A stretch of 5,154 nt of DNA from assembly GCA_017620315.1 (NCBI GenBank), contig JAFZQQ010000214.1:1-5154 (forward strand), read 5' to 3'. Both the position numbers and the translations under genes were made by a program. Source of the DNA: Oscillospiraceae bacterium. Its GTDB lineage: Bacteria > Bacillota > Clostridia > Oscillospirales > Oscillospiraceae. The notes beneath the pieces were generated by a model. It did not search any database. It was not told where the DNA came from and saw nothing but the letters and a program-made list of their open reading frames with translations. Positions 1 to 5,154 of this stretch are shown piece by piece (the first letter of the stretch is position 1; the number at the start of each line of letters is the position of its first letter).

Positions 1-455
1 CCCTGCAGTGCGACAGCGCGGTGCGCAACATCGTGCGCATCTACCCCTACGACGTGGCTCCCGGCGTGGACACCACCGGCGACGGCGTGGCGGACGAGGG
101 CAGCCTGCGCGGCTCGAGCGAGACCGTGGCGCAGCGCATCCGCGACGAGATCCAGCAGAAGGTCGAAAAGGCCGGCATCGAGATCGTCGAGGCGCGCATC
201 ACCTATCTCGCCTACGCGCCGGAGATTGCTGCGGTCATGCTCCAGCGCCAGCAGGCAAGTGCCATCATCGACGCGCGCAAAATGATCGTCGACGGCGCGG
301 TCGGCATGGTGGAAATGGCTCTCGACAGGCTCAAGGAAAATAACGTCGTCGATCTCGACGAGGAGCGCAAGGCCGCGATGGTCTCCAACCTTCTGGTCGT
401 GCTCTGCGGCAACCAGAACGCGCAGCCGGTGGTAAACTCCGGCAGCCTCTATTGA
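1..455 (+). CDS. SPFH/band-7 domain protein, C-terminal part (5' truncated)
   Basis: The frame is open from the left edge (first full codon at base 3) to TGA at 453-455, giving about 150 residues of a protein whose N-terminus lies outside the window. The visible part has the features of the prohibitin/stomatin-like SPFH family. These are an [20 protein letters not shown] segment that is typically at the end of the band-7 domain, a following helix-rich stretch ([20 protein letters not shown]), and a conserved C-terminus with [20 protein letters not shown] ending in NSGSLY. Family members normally have an N-terminal membrane segment and oligomerise into membrane-associated scaffolds; that part cannot be seen here. 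The next gene starts only 4 bases after the stop, so the two are probably cotranscribed and perhaps translationally coupled. Family assignment is firm; the cellular role is not known from sequence. Confidence 0.9.
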   Translation, partial: LQCDSAVRNIVRIYPYDVAPGVDTTGDGVADEGSLRGSSETVAQRIRDEIQQKVEKAGIEIVEARITYLAYAPEIAAVMLQRQQASAIIDARKMIVDGAVGMVEMALDRLKENNVVDLDEERKAAMVSNLLVVLCGNQNAQPVVNSGSLY

Positions 456-459
456 CGCC

Positions 460-660
460 ATGGCAGACACAAAAAAACAGATCCCCCTCCGCCTTTCCGC
501 AAAGCTGTACGACGCCATCTCCGCATGGGCGGAGGATGATTTCCGCAGCGTAAACGGGCAGATTGAATATCTGCTCTCCGAATGTGTGCGCCAGCGGAAG
601 AAAAACGGAAAATACGTCGGCGAGGAGATCGACAAACCGCCCGACATTGACATCAAGTGA
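460..660 (+). CDS. Arc-type ribbon-helix-helix DNA-binding protein (66 aa)
   Basis: This small protein matches the Arc/MetJ ribbon-helix-helix fold. A short strand at residues 6-12 (KQIPLRL) is followed by a first helix at about 13-26 and a second at about 30-47. RSVNGQIEYLL (29-39) closely resembles the RSVNSEI segment of phage P22 Arc, where it begins the second helix and supports dimerisation. Such proteins bind DNA as dimers with the strand pair in the major groove. A basic patch (RQRKKNGK, 44-51) and an acidic/proline-rich tail follow. The ATG at 460 is chosen because it is 4 bases after the SPFH stop and keeps the whole fold. No good Shine-Dalgarno sequence precedes it, which suggests coupling to the upstream gene. 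The next gene begins 10 bases downstream. There is no adjacent toxin-like gene, so an antitoxin role is not supported. The DNA target is unknown. Confidence 0.85.
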   Translation: MADTKKQIPLRLSAKLYDAISAWAEDDFRSVNGQIEYLLSECVRQRKKNGKYVGEEIDKPPDIDIK

Positions 661-665
661 GGAGG
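661..665 (+). promoter_or_regulatory. Ribosome binding site of the DUF1648 gene
   Basis: GGAGG lies 5 bases before the ATG at 671, directly after the TGA of the ribbon-helix-helix gene. It decides the start: the frame is open much further upstream (from about 563), but the only well-placed site and the hydrophobic N-terminus both point to 671. Confidence 0.85.
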
Positions 666-670
666 CGCTT

Positions 671-1117
671 ATGGCAAAGCGTATCGCGCGCATCGCGCTG
701 GAGGTCCTGTCCCTGCTGGTGCTGCTTGGCACGATCATCTTCCTTATTATAAATTGGAAAAACATCCCCGCGCAGGTGCCAAACCGCTGGAACGGCAAAG
801 GCGAGATCACCGAGTGGCAGGAAAAGATGATTCTGCTCTTCTTTCCCGCGATCATGGCTATCATCTATGTTACGATGTTTTTTGTCAAAACCGTGCAGTT
901 CCGTTCTCCGGGCAAGACTGTGCGCGTCTATGCGCCCGAGCTGATGTTCCCCATCCTGAAGCTGCCGCTGCTGTCAGGCCTTGCTTATATCACGGTGTGC
1001 AGCGCGCTTATTCACCCGCTGGGGGTGTGGTTCTTCCCCGCATTTTTTGCTCTGGTCTTTATCCCTCTGATTGTCTTCAGCGTCATTGTTCTGCCAAAAA
1101 TCTCAAATCAAGCATAG
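671..1117 (+). CDS. DUF1648 domain membrane protein (148 aa)
   Basis: This is an integral membrane protein with about four hydrophobic segments: residues 7-28, 52-72, 94-114 and 118-142. Between the first two is IPAQVPNRWNGKGEITEW (32-49), which fits the DUF1648 signature (Ile-Pro, then Pro, His/Arg-Trp/Phe-Asn/Asp, Gly). In larger proteins DUF1648 forms the N-terminal part of SdpI-like immunity and signal proteins; here it stands alone with extra helices, and no function can be assigned. In this copy the usual His of the P-x-HW/HF motif is Arg39. It is the last gene of the + strand group, 10 bases after the ribbon-helix-helix gene, and its stop codon touches the stem of a strong terminator. 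Start at 671 is supported by GGAGG 5 bases upstream. The family call is good; the partnership with the SPFH protein is inferred only from position. Confidence 0.85.
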   Translation: MAKRIARIALEVLSLLVLLGTIIFLIINWKNIPAQVPNRWNGKGEITEWQEKMILLFFPAIMAIIYVTMFFVKTVQFRSPGKTVRVYAPELMFPILKLPLLSGLAYITVCSALIHPLGVWFFPAFFALVFIPLIVFSVIVLPKISNQA

Positions 1118-1162
1118 AATAACGCAAAAACGGCTGCAAGAGCAGCCGTTTTTGCGTTATTC
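1117..1162. terminator. Bidirectional intrinsic terminator between convergent genes
   Basis: There is a perfect 21-bp inverted repeat (1117-1137 with 1142-1162) around the loop AAGA (1138-1141). The inner stem CGGCTGC/GCAGCCG is followed by TTTTT on each strand, so either strand can form a GC-rich hairpin plus U-tract. It lies between the DUF1648 gene (stop 1115-1117) and uvrC on the other strand (stop 1157-1159), and the uvrC stop codon is within the repeat. It should terminate both transcripts. Confidence 0.93.
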
Positions 1163-2983
1163 AGTCTTATGAAATTGCTCCCACACAGCTTTTGCCGTAT
1201 TTTTCGGCACGACTGCGGCAAGCGCCTCAATATCTGCCTCTTTGATCGCCTTCACGCTCTTGAATGCCTTCAGCAGCGCCGCCCGGCGCGTTTTTCCGAC
1301 TCCGGTTATCTCGTCGAGCTCAGAGCGCGCGGTGCTTTTGCTGTGGCTCTCGTGGTGGAAGGTAATGGCAAAGCGGTGCGTTTCCTCCTGTATCTGCCCG
1401 ATGAGCGCGAACACCGTGGGATTGGCGCCGAGATCGATCTCCTTCCCCTCTGCCGTGACGAGTGCGCGGGTGCGGTGGCGGTCGTCCTTGACCATGCCGA
1501 AGATGGGCAGCGACACGCCCATTGCGGCGCACACCCGCTCCGCGACCTGCGCGTGCGTTACGCCGCCGTCGATGAGCATGACGTCCGGCAGCGGAGCGAA
1601 CTTCTCATCCCCGTCGAGATAGCGCCGCAGCCGCCTGGTCAGCACCTCCTCCATGGAGGCGTAATCGTCCGGATGCTCGGAAACCGTTTTCATGTGGAAG
1701 CGCCGATACGCGCTTTTTTTCGGCTTTGCTCCATCGTAGACGACCATTGAGGCGACGATGTCGCTCGCTCCCGTGTTTGAAATATCGTAGCTTTCCATGC
1801 GCCCCGGCGGCGCGCTTAGGCGCAGCATTTCTCCAAGCTGCGTCAGCGTGCGGTTTTCCCGCTCCTGCGCCGTGGTCACGCGTTCGACGTCCTCGCGGGC
1901 GTTTCGCTCGGCCATCCGCAGCAGCTCCGCCTTGTCTCCGCGCTGAGGAACACGGACGCCGACCCTGTGCCCGGCACGCTCCGTCAGCACGGCGGCAAGC
2001 TCCTCCGCGTCGGAGGACTCGCACGGCAGCAATATCTCGCGCGGAAGCACCGCGCGGGGAAGATAGTATTGGTTCAGCAGCGCCGAGAGCATATCCGTCT
2101 CCGTCTCATCGGTCGGCGCGGTGAAAACGTCGCTCTCGCGTCCAGTCACGCTCCCGTCCTCGACGTGTATGACCGCCCAGCCGCATTTGGCCGCGCCGCG
2201 GTACAGCCCCCAGATATCCGTGTCGGCGCATATTCCCGCGATCACCTTCTGTCTCTTGCCCAGAAGCTCGATGGCGTTTATGCGGTCGCGCAGCGCCGCC
2301 GCCTGCTCAAAGTGAAGCGCCTCAGCCTCGCGCTGCATGTCCTCGCGCATGGCACGGGTCAACTGTCTATAGTGTCCCGACAGTAATTGAACGGCCTGTT
2401 CAATACGGTTCGTATACTCTTTTTCGTCGGGCTCACCTTTGCAGAAGCCGTCGCAGCGCCCCATGTGGTAGTTCAGGCACGGGCGCTCCTTCCCGATGTC
2501 GCGCGGGAACCTCCGCGAGCAGGTCGGCAGCTTGAAGGCGGCGCAAACGGCGTCGATGGCGGCCCGGGTCTCGCTTCTTCCGCCGAAAGGCCCAAAGTAG
2601 CGCGCGTCGTCGGCGCCGCGTTTGTTCACCATCGTGAATCCGGCGTACGGCCCGGCGCTCAAGCGGACAAAGGGATAGCCCTTGTCGTCCTTGAGCAGGA
2701 TATTATAGTGCGGCATATGCTGCTTGATGAGCGAGTTCTCGAGTATCAGCGCCTCAAACTCGCTGGAGACGAAGATGGTGTCGAAGCTGTCCACCTGCGA
2801 GACCATGCGCCGCGTCTTCTCGTTGTGAGAGGCGTTGTTCTCCTGAAAATACTGGCTGACGCGGTTTTTCAGCTTTTTAGCCTTGCCGACGTATATCACC
2901 TTTCCGCTCGCGTCCATCATCAGATAGACGCCCGGCGCGAGCGGAAGCTCGTTCGCCTTTTCGCGCAGCTCCTGTTTTGTCAT
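1157..2983 (-). CDS. uvrC: UvrABC excision nuclease subunit C
   Basis: Complete UvrC of 608 residues, the normal family length. In nucleotide excision repair it joins the UvrB-DNA complex and cuts on both sides of the lesion. The N-terminal GIY-YIG nuclease (3' incision) shows GVY (18-20), IYVGKAKKLKNRV (30-42) and EALILEN (77-83). A cysteine-rich segment follows with Cys155, 169, 177 and 181, the spacing of the iron-sulfur site reported for UvrC. A UVR/UvrB-binding helix pair is at about 205-240 (LHFEQAAALRDRI). The RNase H-like nuclease (5' incision) has YDIS Asp400, DDYASM Asp439/440, IDGG Asp472 and HRFA His536, matching E. coli Asp399, Asp438, Asp466 and His538. Helix-hairpin-helix DNA-binding motifs end the protein (about 556-600). 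ATG at 2983 is chosen because GGGGAGG lies 7 bases upstream and the protein then starts as usual. The frame stays open to 3109, but that extension crosses a terminator and enters the HPr gene. Confidence 0.97.
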   Translation of the reverse strand: MTKQELREKANELPLAPGVYLMMDASGKVIYVGKAKKLKNRVSQYFQENNASHNEKTRRMVSQVDSFDTIFVSSEFEALILENSLIKQHMPHYNILLKDDKGYPFVRLSAGPYAGFTMVNKRGADDARYFGPFGGRSETRAAIDAVCAAFKLPTCSRRFPRDIGKERPCLNYHMGRCDGFCKGEPDEKEYTNRIEQAVQLLSGHYRQLTRAMREDMQREAEALHFEQAAALRDRINAIELLGKRQKVIAGICADTDIWGLYRGAAKCGWAVIHVEDGSVTGRESDVFTAPTDETETDMLSALLNQYYLPRAVLPREILLPCESSDAEELAAVLTERAGHRVGVRVPQRGDKAELLRMAERNAREDVERVTTAQERENRTLTQLGEMLRLSAPPGRMESYDISNTGASDIVASMVVYDGAKPKKSAYRRFHMKTVSEHPDDYASMEEVLTRRLRRYLDGDEKFAPLPDVMLIDGGVTHAQVAERVCAAMGVSLPIFGMVKDDRHRTRALVTAEGKEIDLGANPTVFALIGQIQEETHRFAITFHHESHSKSTARSELDEITGVGKTRRAALLKAFKSVKAIKEADIEALAAVVPKNTAKAVWEQFHKTE

Positions 2984-2990
2984 ACCCTCG

Positions 2991-2997
2991 CCTCCCC
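2991..2997 (-). promoter_or_regulatory. uvrC ribosome binding site
   Basis: On the - strand GGGGAGG ends 7 bases before the uvrC ATG (2981-2983). It fixes the start over the 42-codon longer open frame. The purine-rich run extends to 3000, where it meets a perfect hairpin. Confidence 0.8.
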
Positions 2998-2998
2998 T

Positions 2999-3018
2999 CC
3001 GTCCGCGGGTGCGGACGG
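2999..3018 (-). promoter_or_regulatory. Hairpin abutting the uvrC ribosome binding site
   Basis: CCGTCCGC and GCGGACGG form a perfect 8-bp stem (2999-3006 with 3011-3018) around a 4-base loop. On the - strand the end of the stem overlaps the first two G of the purine run that holds the uvrC Shine-Dalgarno sequence. No U-tract follows, so it is not an intrinsic terminator. The stem is seen directly; a role in translation or mRNA stability is inferred. Confidence 0.5.
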
Positions 3019-3024
3019 TATGAG

Positions 3025-3062
3025 AAAAAGACGGTCTCGCAAAAAAACGAAACCGCCTCTTT
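3025..3062 (-). terminator. Intrinsic terminator after the HPr gene
   Basis: Read on the - strand, CGGTTTCG (3048-3055) and CGAGACCG (3032-3039) form an 8-bp stem with one G-U pair and an 8-base T-rich loop. The stem is extended by A-rich/U-rich pairing, and TCTTTTTC follows (T5 at 3025-3029). It begins about 14 bases after the HPr stop codon. It probably ends most HPr transcripts before uvrC. The loop is larger than in the best terminators, so partial read-through is likely. Confidence 0.7.
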
Positions 3063-3075
3063 TCCTTTTTGTTAA

Positions 3076-3339
3076 TTATTCGCCGAAGTTCTCGGAAACG
3101 AGCTTGCACAGAGCGTCGACGGCGTCCTTTTCATCCGAGCCGTCGGCAAGCAGTGTGATCTCGGTGCCCTTGCCAATACCAAGCGAAAGAACACCCAGCA
3201 GGCTCTTCGCATTCACACGGCGCTCATCCTTCTCGACCCAGATGCCGCTTTTAAACTCGTTCGCCTTCTGGATAAAGAACGTAGCGGGGCGCGCATGCAA
3301 GCCGACCTCGTTATTGATCACCACATTTTGAGTATACAT
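3076..3339 (-). CDS. ptsH: HPr family phosphocarrier protein
   Basis: A complete 87-residue HPr. In the sugar phosphotransferase system the cytoplasmic HPr takes phosphate from enzyme I on His15 and passes it to sugar-specific EIIA domains. In Gram-positive bacteria HPr kinase also phosphorylates Ser46, making it a CcpA corepressor. Both sites are visible: GLHARPAT (13-20) with His15 and Arg17, and NAKSLLGVLSLGI (43-55) with Ser46. The presence of His15 argues against a Crh-type paralog, in which it is replaced. Other PTS genes are absent from the window; neighbours are mutS2 and uvrC, so it could be a second HPr copy and not the only ptsH. ATG at 3339 is preceded by AGGGGAG with 8 bases between. 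A strong promoter lies upstream and a terminator downstream, consistent with a single-gene unit. Confidence 0.93.
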   Translation of the reverse strand: MYTQNVVINNEVGLHARPATFFIQKANEFKSGIWVEKDERRVNAKSLLGVLSLGIGKGTEITLLADGSDEKDAVDALCKLVSENFGE

Positions 3340-3347
3340 TTATATAG

Positions 3348-3354
3348 CTCCCCT
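3348..3354 (-). promoter_or_regulatory. Ribosome binding site of the HPr gene
   Basis: AGGGGAG on the - strand, 8 bases before the ATG at 3337-3339, in a longer purine run (to 3360). The spacer CTATATAA is AU-rich, which favours an open, well-translated start. Confidence 0.8.
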
Positions 3355-3389
3355 CTCTCCTCAACAATCCAATAACCGGACCGCTATAT

Positions 3390-3417
3390 ATTATAACATA
3401 ACAAAACGCTTCGTCAA
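3390..3417 (-). promoter_or_regulatory. Sigma-A-type promoter of the HPr gene
   Basis: On the - strand, TTGACG (3412-3417) and a perfect TATAAT (3390-3395) are separated by 16 bases, with TG one base before the -10 box (extended -10). An AT-rich tract with A-runs (about 3418-3435) precedes the -35 box and resembles an UP element. Transcription would start near 3383, giving a leader of about 45 bases before the HPr ATG. This is the strongest promoter-like sequence I find in the window. Confidence 0.88.
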
Positions 3418-3435
3418 TGATTTTTCTATATATTT

Positions 3436-3447
3436 CCGAGGTCTCGG
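3436..3447. repeat. Short inverted repeat upstream of the HPr promoter
   Basis: CCGAG and CTCGG flank a 2-base centre, about 19 bases upstream of the HPr -35 box, in the mutS2-HPr intergenic region (3340-3501). The loop is too short for a good RNA hairpin on its own, and no U-tract follows on the - strand. It could be a protein-binding site or chance. Confidence 0.25.
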
Positions 3448-3501
3448 CAGCTCTTTTTTTGTGTATTTCATCTCATTTCGGCAGACGTCGCGCGAAAGAG
3501 G

Positions 3502-5154
3502 TCATTTAAGCTCGACAACCGTCACGCCGGATTCGCCCTCTCCAAAGACTCCGAGACGGAAACTTTTGACATGCTTGTTGCGCTTCAGAAGTGCGTGCAC
3601 AGCCTTGCGCAGCACGCCCGTACCCTTGCCGTGTATGATGGTCACACTCTCAAGATGCGCCATAACCGCTGAGTCGATGTAGTTTTCAACGACGCTTTCC
3701 GCCTCAAGGGACTCCATTCCCCTGATGTCCAGCTCGCGCGGCGCTGCGGCGCGCGGAGGCACCCTCCCCGCGACGGTCGGCGTCTTCTTGGTCTCGATCG
3801 CGGCACGCTCGTCCTCCTCTATCAGCCGAACCTCGTCCGCCTTGACCTTCATTCGCAGCGCTCCCGCCCTGCACTCCAGAGTGTTTCCCTTGACGACAAG
3901 CACCTCGGCGCGGCGTCCGGTGCCCGGTATCTCCACAAGGTCGCCCTCGGCTATGGGACGGCTGGGCTTCGGTATGGGCTCTTTTATGTTGTCCCGCTCG
4001 CCCACCGCCTCGCGTGCGTCGTTCAGCTTGTGCATGATCTCGGCGCGCTGCTCGTTCACATTTTGCGCCTCGAGCTTTCTCTGCTCCTTGCGCAGCGTGT
4101 CCAGCTCGCGGAAGGTTTCGTCCGCGGCCGCCTTGGCGTCGGCGAGTATCCGCTTCGCCTCCGCCTCGCCGCGGGAACGGGCGTTGTCCTTCGCCCTCTC
4201 CATCTGCTCGCGGAACTCGCGCGCCTTGCGCGCGTCCTCCTCGCGGCGCTGCAGCAGCCTGTCGGCCTCCTCCTTCTCCTTTTCAAGCGCCTGGCGCTTT
4301 TGCTCAAGCTGGGTCAATATGTCCTCAAAGCGCACGCTCTCGCCGCTCATCTGCTCCTTCGCCCTCTCGATCACGCGCTCGGACAGTCCGAGCCGCTGAG
4401 AAATGGCAAAGGCGTTGGATTTCCCGGGGATACCGATCAGCAGGCGATAGGTCGGGCGCAGGGTCTCAACGTCGAACTCACAGCTTGCGTTCTCCACGCC
4501 CGCGGTCGTCATGGCAAAGGTCTTCAGCTCGGCATAGTGCGTCGTAGCCGCGACCCTCGCGCCGCGCGAGCGCGCCTCCTGTATGATGGCGATCGCGAGC
4601 GCCGCGCCCTCGACAGGGACGGTGCCCGCTCCCAGCTCGTCAAAGAGTATCAGGCTGTCGCGGTCCGCCTCGTCGAGTATCTGTACGATGTTTTTCATGT
4701 GCGCGGAAAAGGTCGAAAGGCTCTGCTCTATGCTCTGCTCGTCTCCGACGTCGGCAAGCACGCCGTCGAACACGCTCACCGCGCTCTGATCGGCGCAGGG
4801 TATGTGAAGTCCGCACTGCGTCATCAGGCACAAAAGCCCTATCGTCTTTAGCGTGACCGTCTTTCCGCCGGTGTTCGGCCCGGTGATGACCAGAGTGTCG
4901 AAGCTTTTTCCAAGCTCCACATCTATGGGCACAGCCTTCGAGCTGTCCAGCAGCGGGTGACGCGCCTTGCGCAGATACACACTGCCGTCGTCGCGCACCT
5001 CGGGGCGCATCGCGTCCATGTGCCAGCTCAACTCGCCGCGCGCAAAGATAAGATCCAGATGCGACAGAGCGTCATAGTCCCAGAGTATGTCCTCCTCAAA
5101 GCCCGCGGTCTCCGCCGAAAGCGCCATGAGGATCCGCTCGATCTCCTTCTCCTC
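3502..5154 (-). CDS. mutS2: MutS2 with C-terminal Smr domain (N-terminus outside window)
   Basis: The frame runs from the right edge to TGA at 3502-3504, giving 550 residues; full MutS2 has about 780-790, so roughly 240 are missing. Met at 5127 is internal, since the frame continues upstream as EEKEIERIL. In fragment numbering: end of the lever/core region (1-65); MutS-type ATPase with Walker A GPNTGGKT (92-99), DVGDEQSIEQSLSTFSAHM (135-153), Walker B LILFDE (168-173) and H-loop TTHY (204-207); a long charged coiled coil (about 264-389); an SH3/KOW-like segment starting EGDLVEI (403-409); and a C-terminal Smr domain (about 474-550) with LDIRG and HGKGTG. MutS2 lacks a mismatch-recognition domain. 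It has been linked to suppression of recombination and, in Bacillus, to splitting collided ribosomes. Oddity: the D-loop reads GAGTVP, with Val179 where GTDP is usual. No terminator is evident before the HPr promoter. Confidence 0.96.
   Translation of the reverse strand, partial: EEKEIERILMALSAETAGFEEDILWDYDALSHLDLIFARGELSWHMDAMRPEVRDDGSVYLRKARHPLLDSSKAVPIDVELGKSFDTLVITGPNTGGKTVTLKTIGLLCLMTQCGLHIPCADQSAVSVFDGVLADVGDEQSIEQSLSTFSAHMKNIVQILDEADRDSLILFDELGAGTVPVEGAALAIAIIQEARSRGARVAATTHYAELKTFAMTTAGVENASCEFDVETLRPTYRLLIGIPGKSNAFAISQRLGLSERVIERAKEQMSGESVRFEDILTQLEQKRQALEKEKEEADRLLQRREEDARKAREFREQMERAKDNARSRGEAEAKRILADAKAAADETFRELDTLRKEQRKLEAQNVNEQRAEIMHKLNDAREAVGERDNIKEPIPKPSRPIAEGDLVEIPGTGRRAEVLVVKGNTLECRAGALRMKVKADEVRLIEEDERAAIETKKTPTVAGRVPPRAAAPRELDIRGMESLEAESVVENYIDSAVMAHLESVTIIHGKGTGVLRKAVHALLKRNKHVKSFRLGVFGEGESGVTVVELK

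Noticed and set aside
563..670. Longer N-terminus for the DUF1648 protein
   Set aside because: The upstream part is the ribbon-helix-helix gene read in another frame. GGAGG 5 bases before 671 and the hydrophobic N-terminus fix the start.
460..1117. A toxin-antitoxin pair made of the ribbon-helix-helix protein and its downstream gene
   Set aside because: The downstream product is a multi-helix DUF1648 membrane protein and not a known toxin type, and the upstream gene is an SPFH scaffold. Small size and the RHH fold alone are not enough.
3015..3050. A separate promoter for uvrC (TTGCGA and CATACC-like boxes on the - strand)
   Set aside because: The -10 candidate is poor and the spacing too short (about 14-15 bases), so it is no better than chance.
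2984..3109. A longer uvrC start at 3109 adding 42 residues
   Set aside because: The extra stretch overlaps the end of the HPr gene and spans a terminator and hairpin. Its residues are low-complexity and basic, and UvrC normally begins just before the GIY-YIG domain. The ATG at 2983 has a good ribosome binding site.
2387..3331. Long + strand open frame (314 codons) opposite uvrC and HPr
   Set aside because: It is a shadow of the GC-rich - strand genes: it covers both antisense, shows no recognisable domain, and spans their intergenic region without a promoter of its own.
3436..3460. A + strand terminator formed by CCGAGGTCTCGG and the following T7 run
   Set aside because: The stem has only 5 pairs around a 2-base centre and the T-run is 6 bases away. 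No + strand gene ends here.
3725..4851. Ser/Arg- and Leu-rich + strand open frames opposite mutS2
   Set aside because: Their composition is what antisense reading of a charged coiled coil gives. No family motif or convincing start signal is seen, and the - strand MutS2 is certain.

Overview
The window looks like a chromosomal housekeeping segment from a fairly GC-rich member of the Clostridia, most likely near the Oscillospirales. This assignment is an inference. It rests on an HPr with both His15 and a Gram-positive-type Ser46 site, a full MutS2 carrying an Smr domain, purine-rich GGAGG ribosome binding sites, and an SPFH / Arc-like / DUF1648 gene trio of a kind I associate with these genomes. 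I see no mobile element, CRISPR array, tRNA or rRNA, and every segment longer than 300 bases is coding.

Left part (1-1117, + strand): three closely packed genes. They are the C-terminal half of an SPFH/band-7 membrane-scaffold protein, a 66-residue Arc-type ribbon-helix-helix protein, and a 148-residue four-helix membrane protein with an N-terminal DUF1648 motif. Gaps of 4 and 10 bases suggest one transcript. The transcript ends at a perfect 21-bp hairpin (1117-1162), which also serves the convergent uvrC gene.

Right part (1157-5154, - strand): transcribed right to left. mutS2 is present as its C-terminal 550 residues and runs off the right edge. It is followed by an HPr gene (87 aa) with its own very strong sigma-A-type promoter and an intrinsic terminator, then by a complete uvrC (608 aa). 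MutS2 and UvrC both act on nucleic acid maintenance or quality control, while HPr belongs to the phosphotransferase/carbon-regulation system. The HPr promoter and terminator suggest it is mostly its own transcription unit and that uvrC may be expressed partly by read-through.

No clear new biological system is visible. The points most worth checking are a Val in place of the usual Asp in the MutS2 ATPase D-loop (GTVP rather than GTDP), a perfect hairpin touching the uvrC ribosome binding site, the shared bidirectional terminator, and the SPFH / ribbon-helix-helix / DUF1648 cassette, whose joint function is unknown to me.
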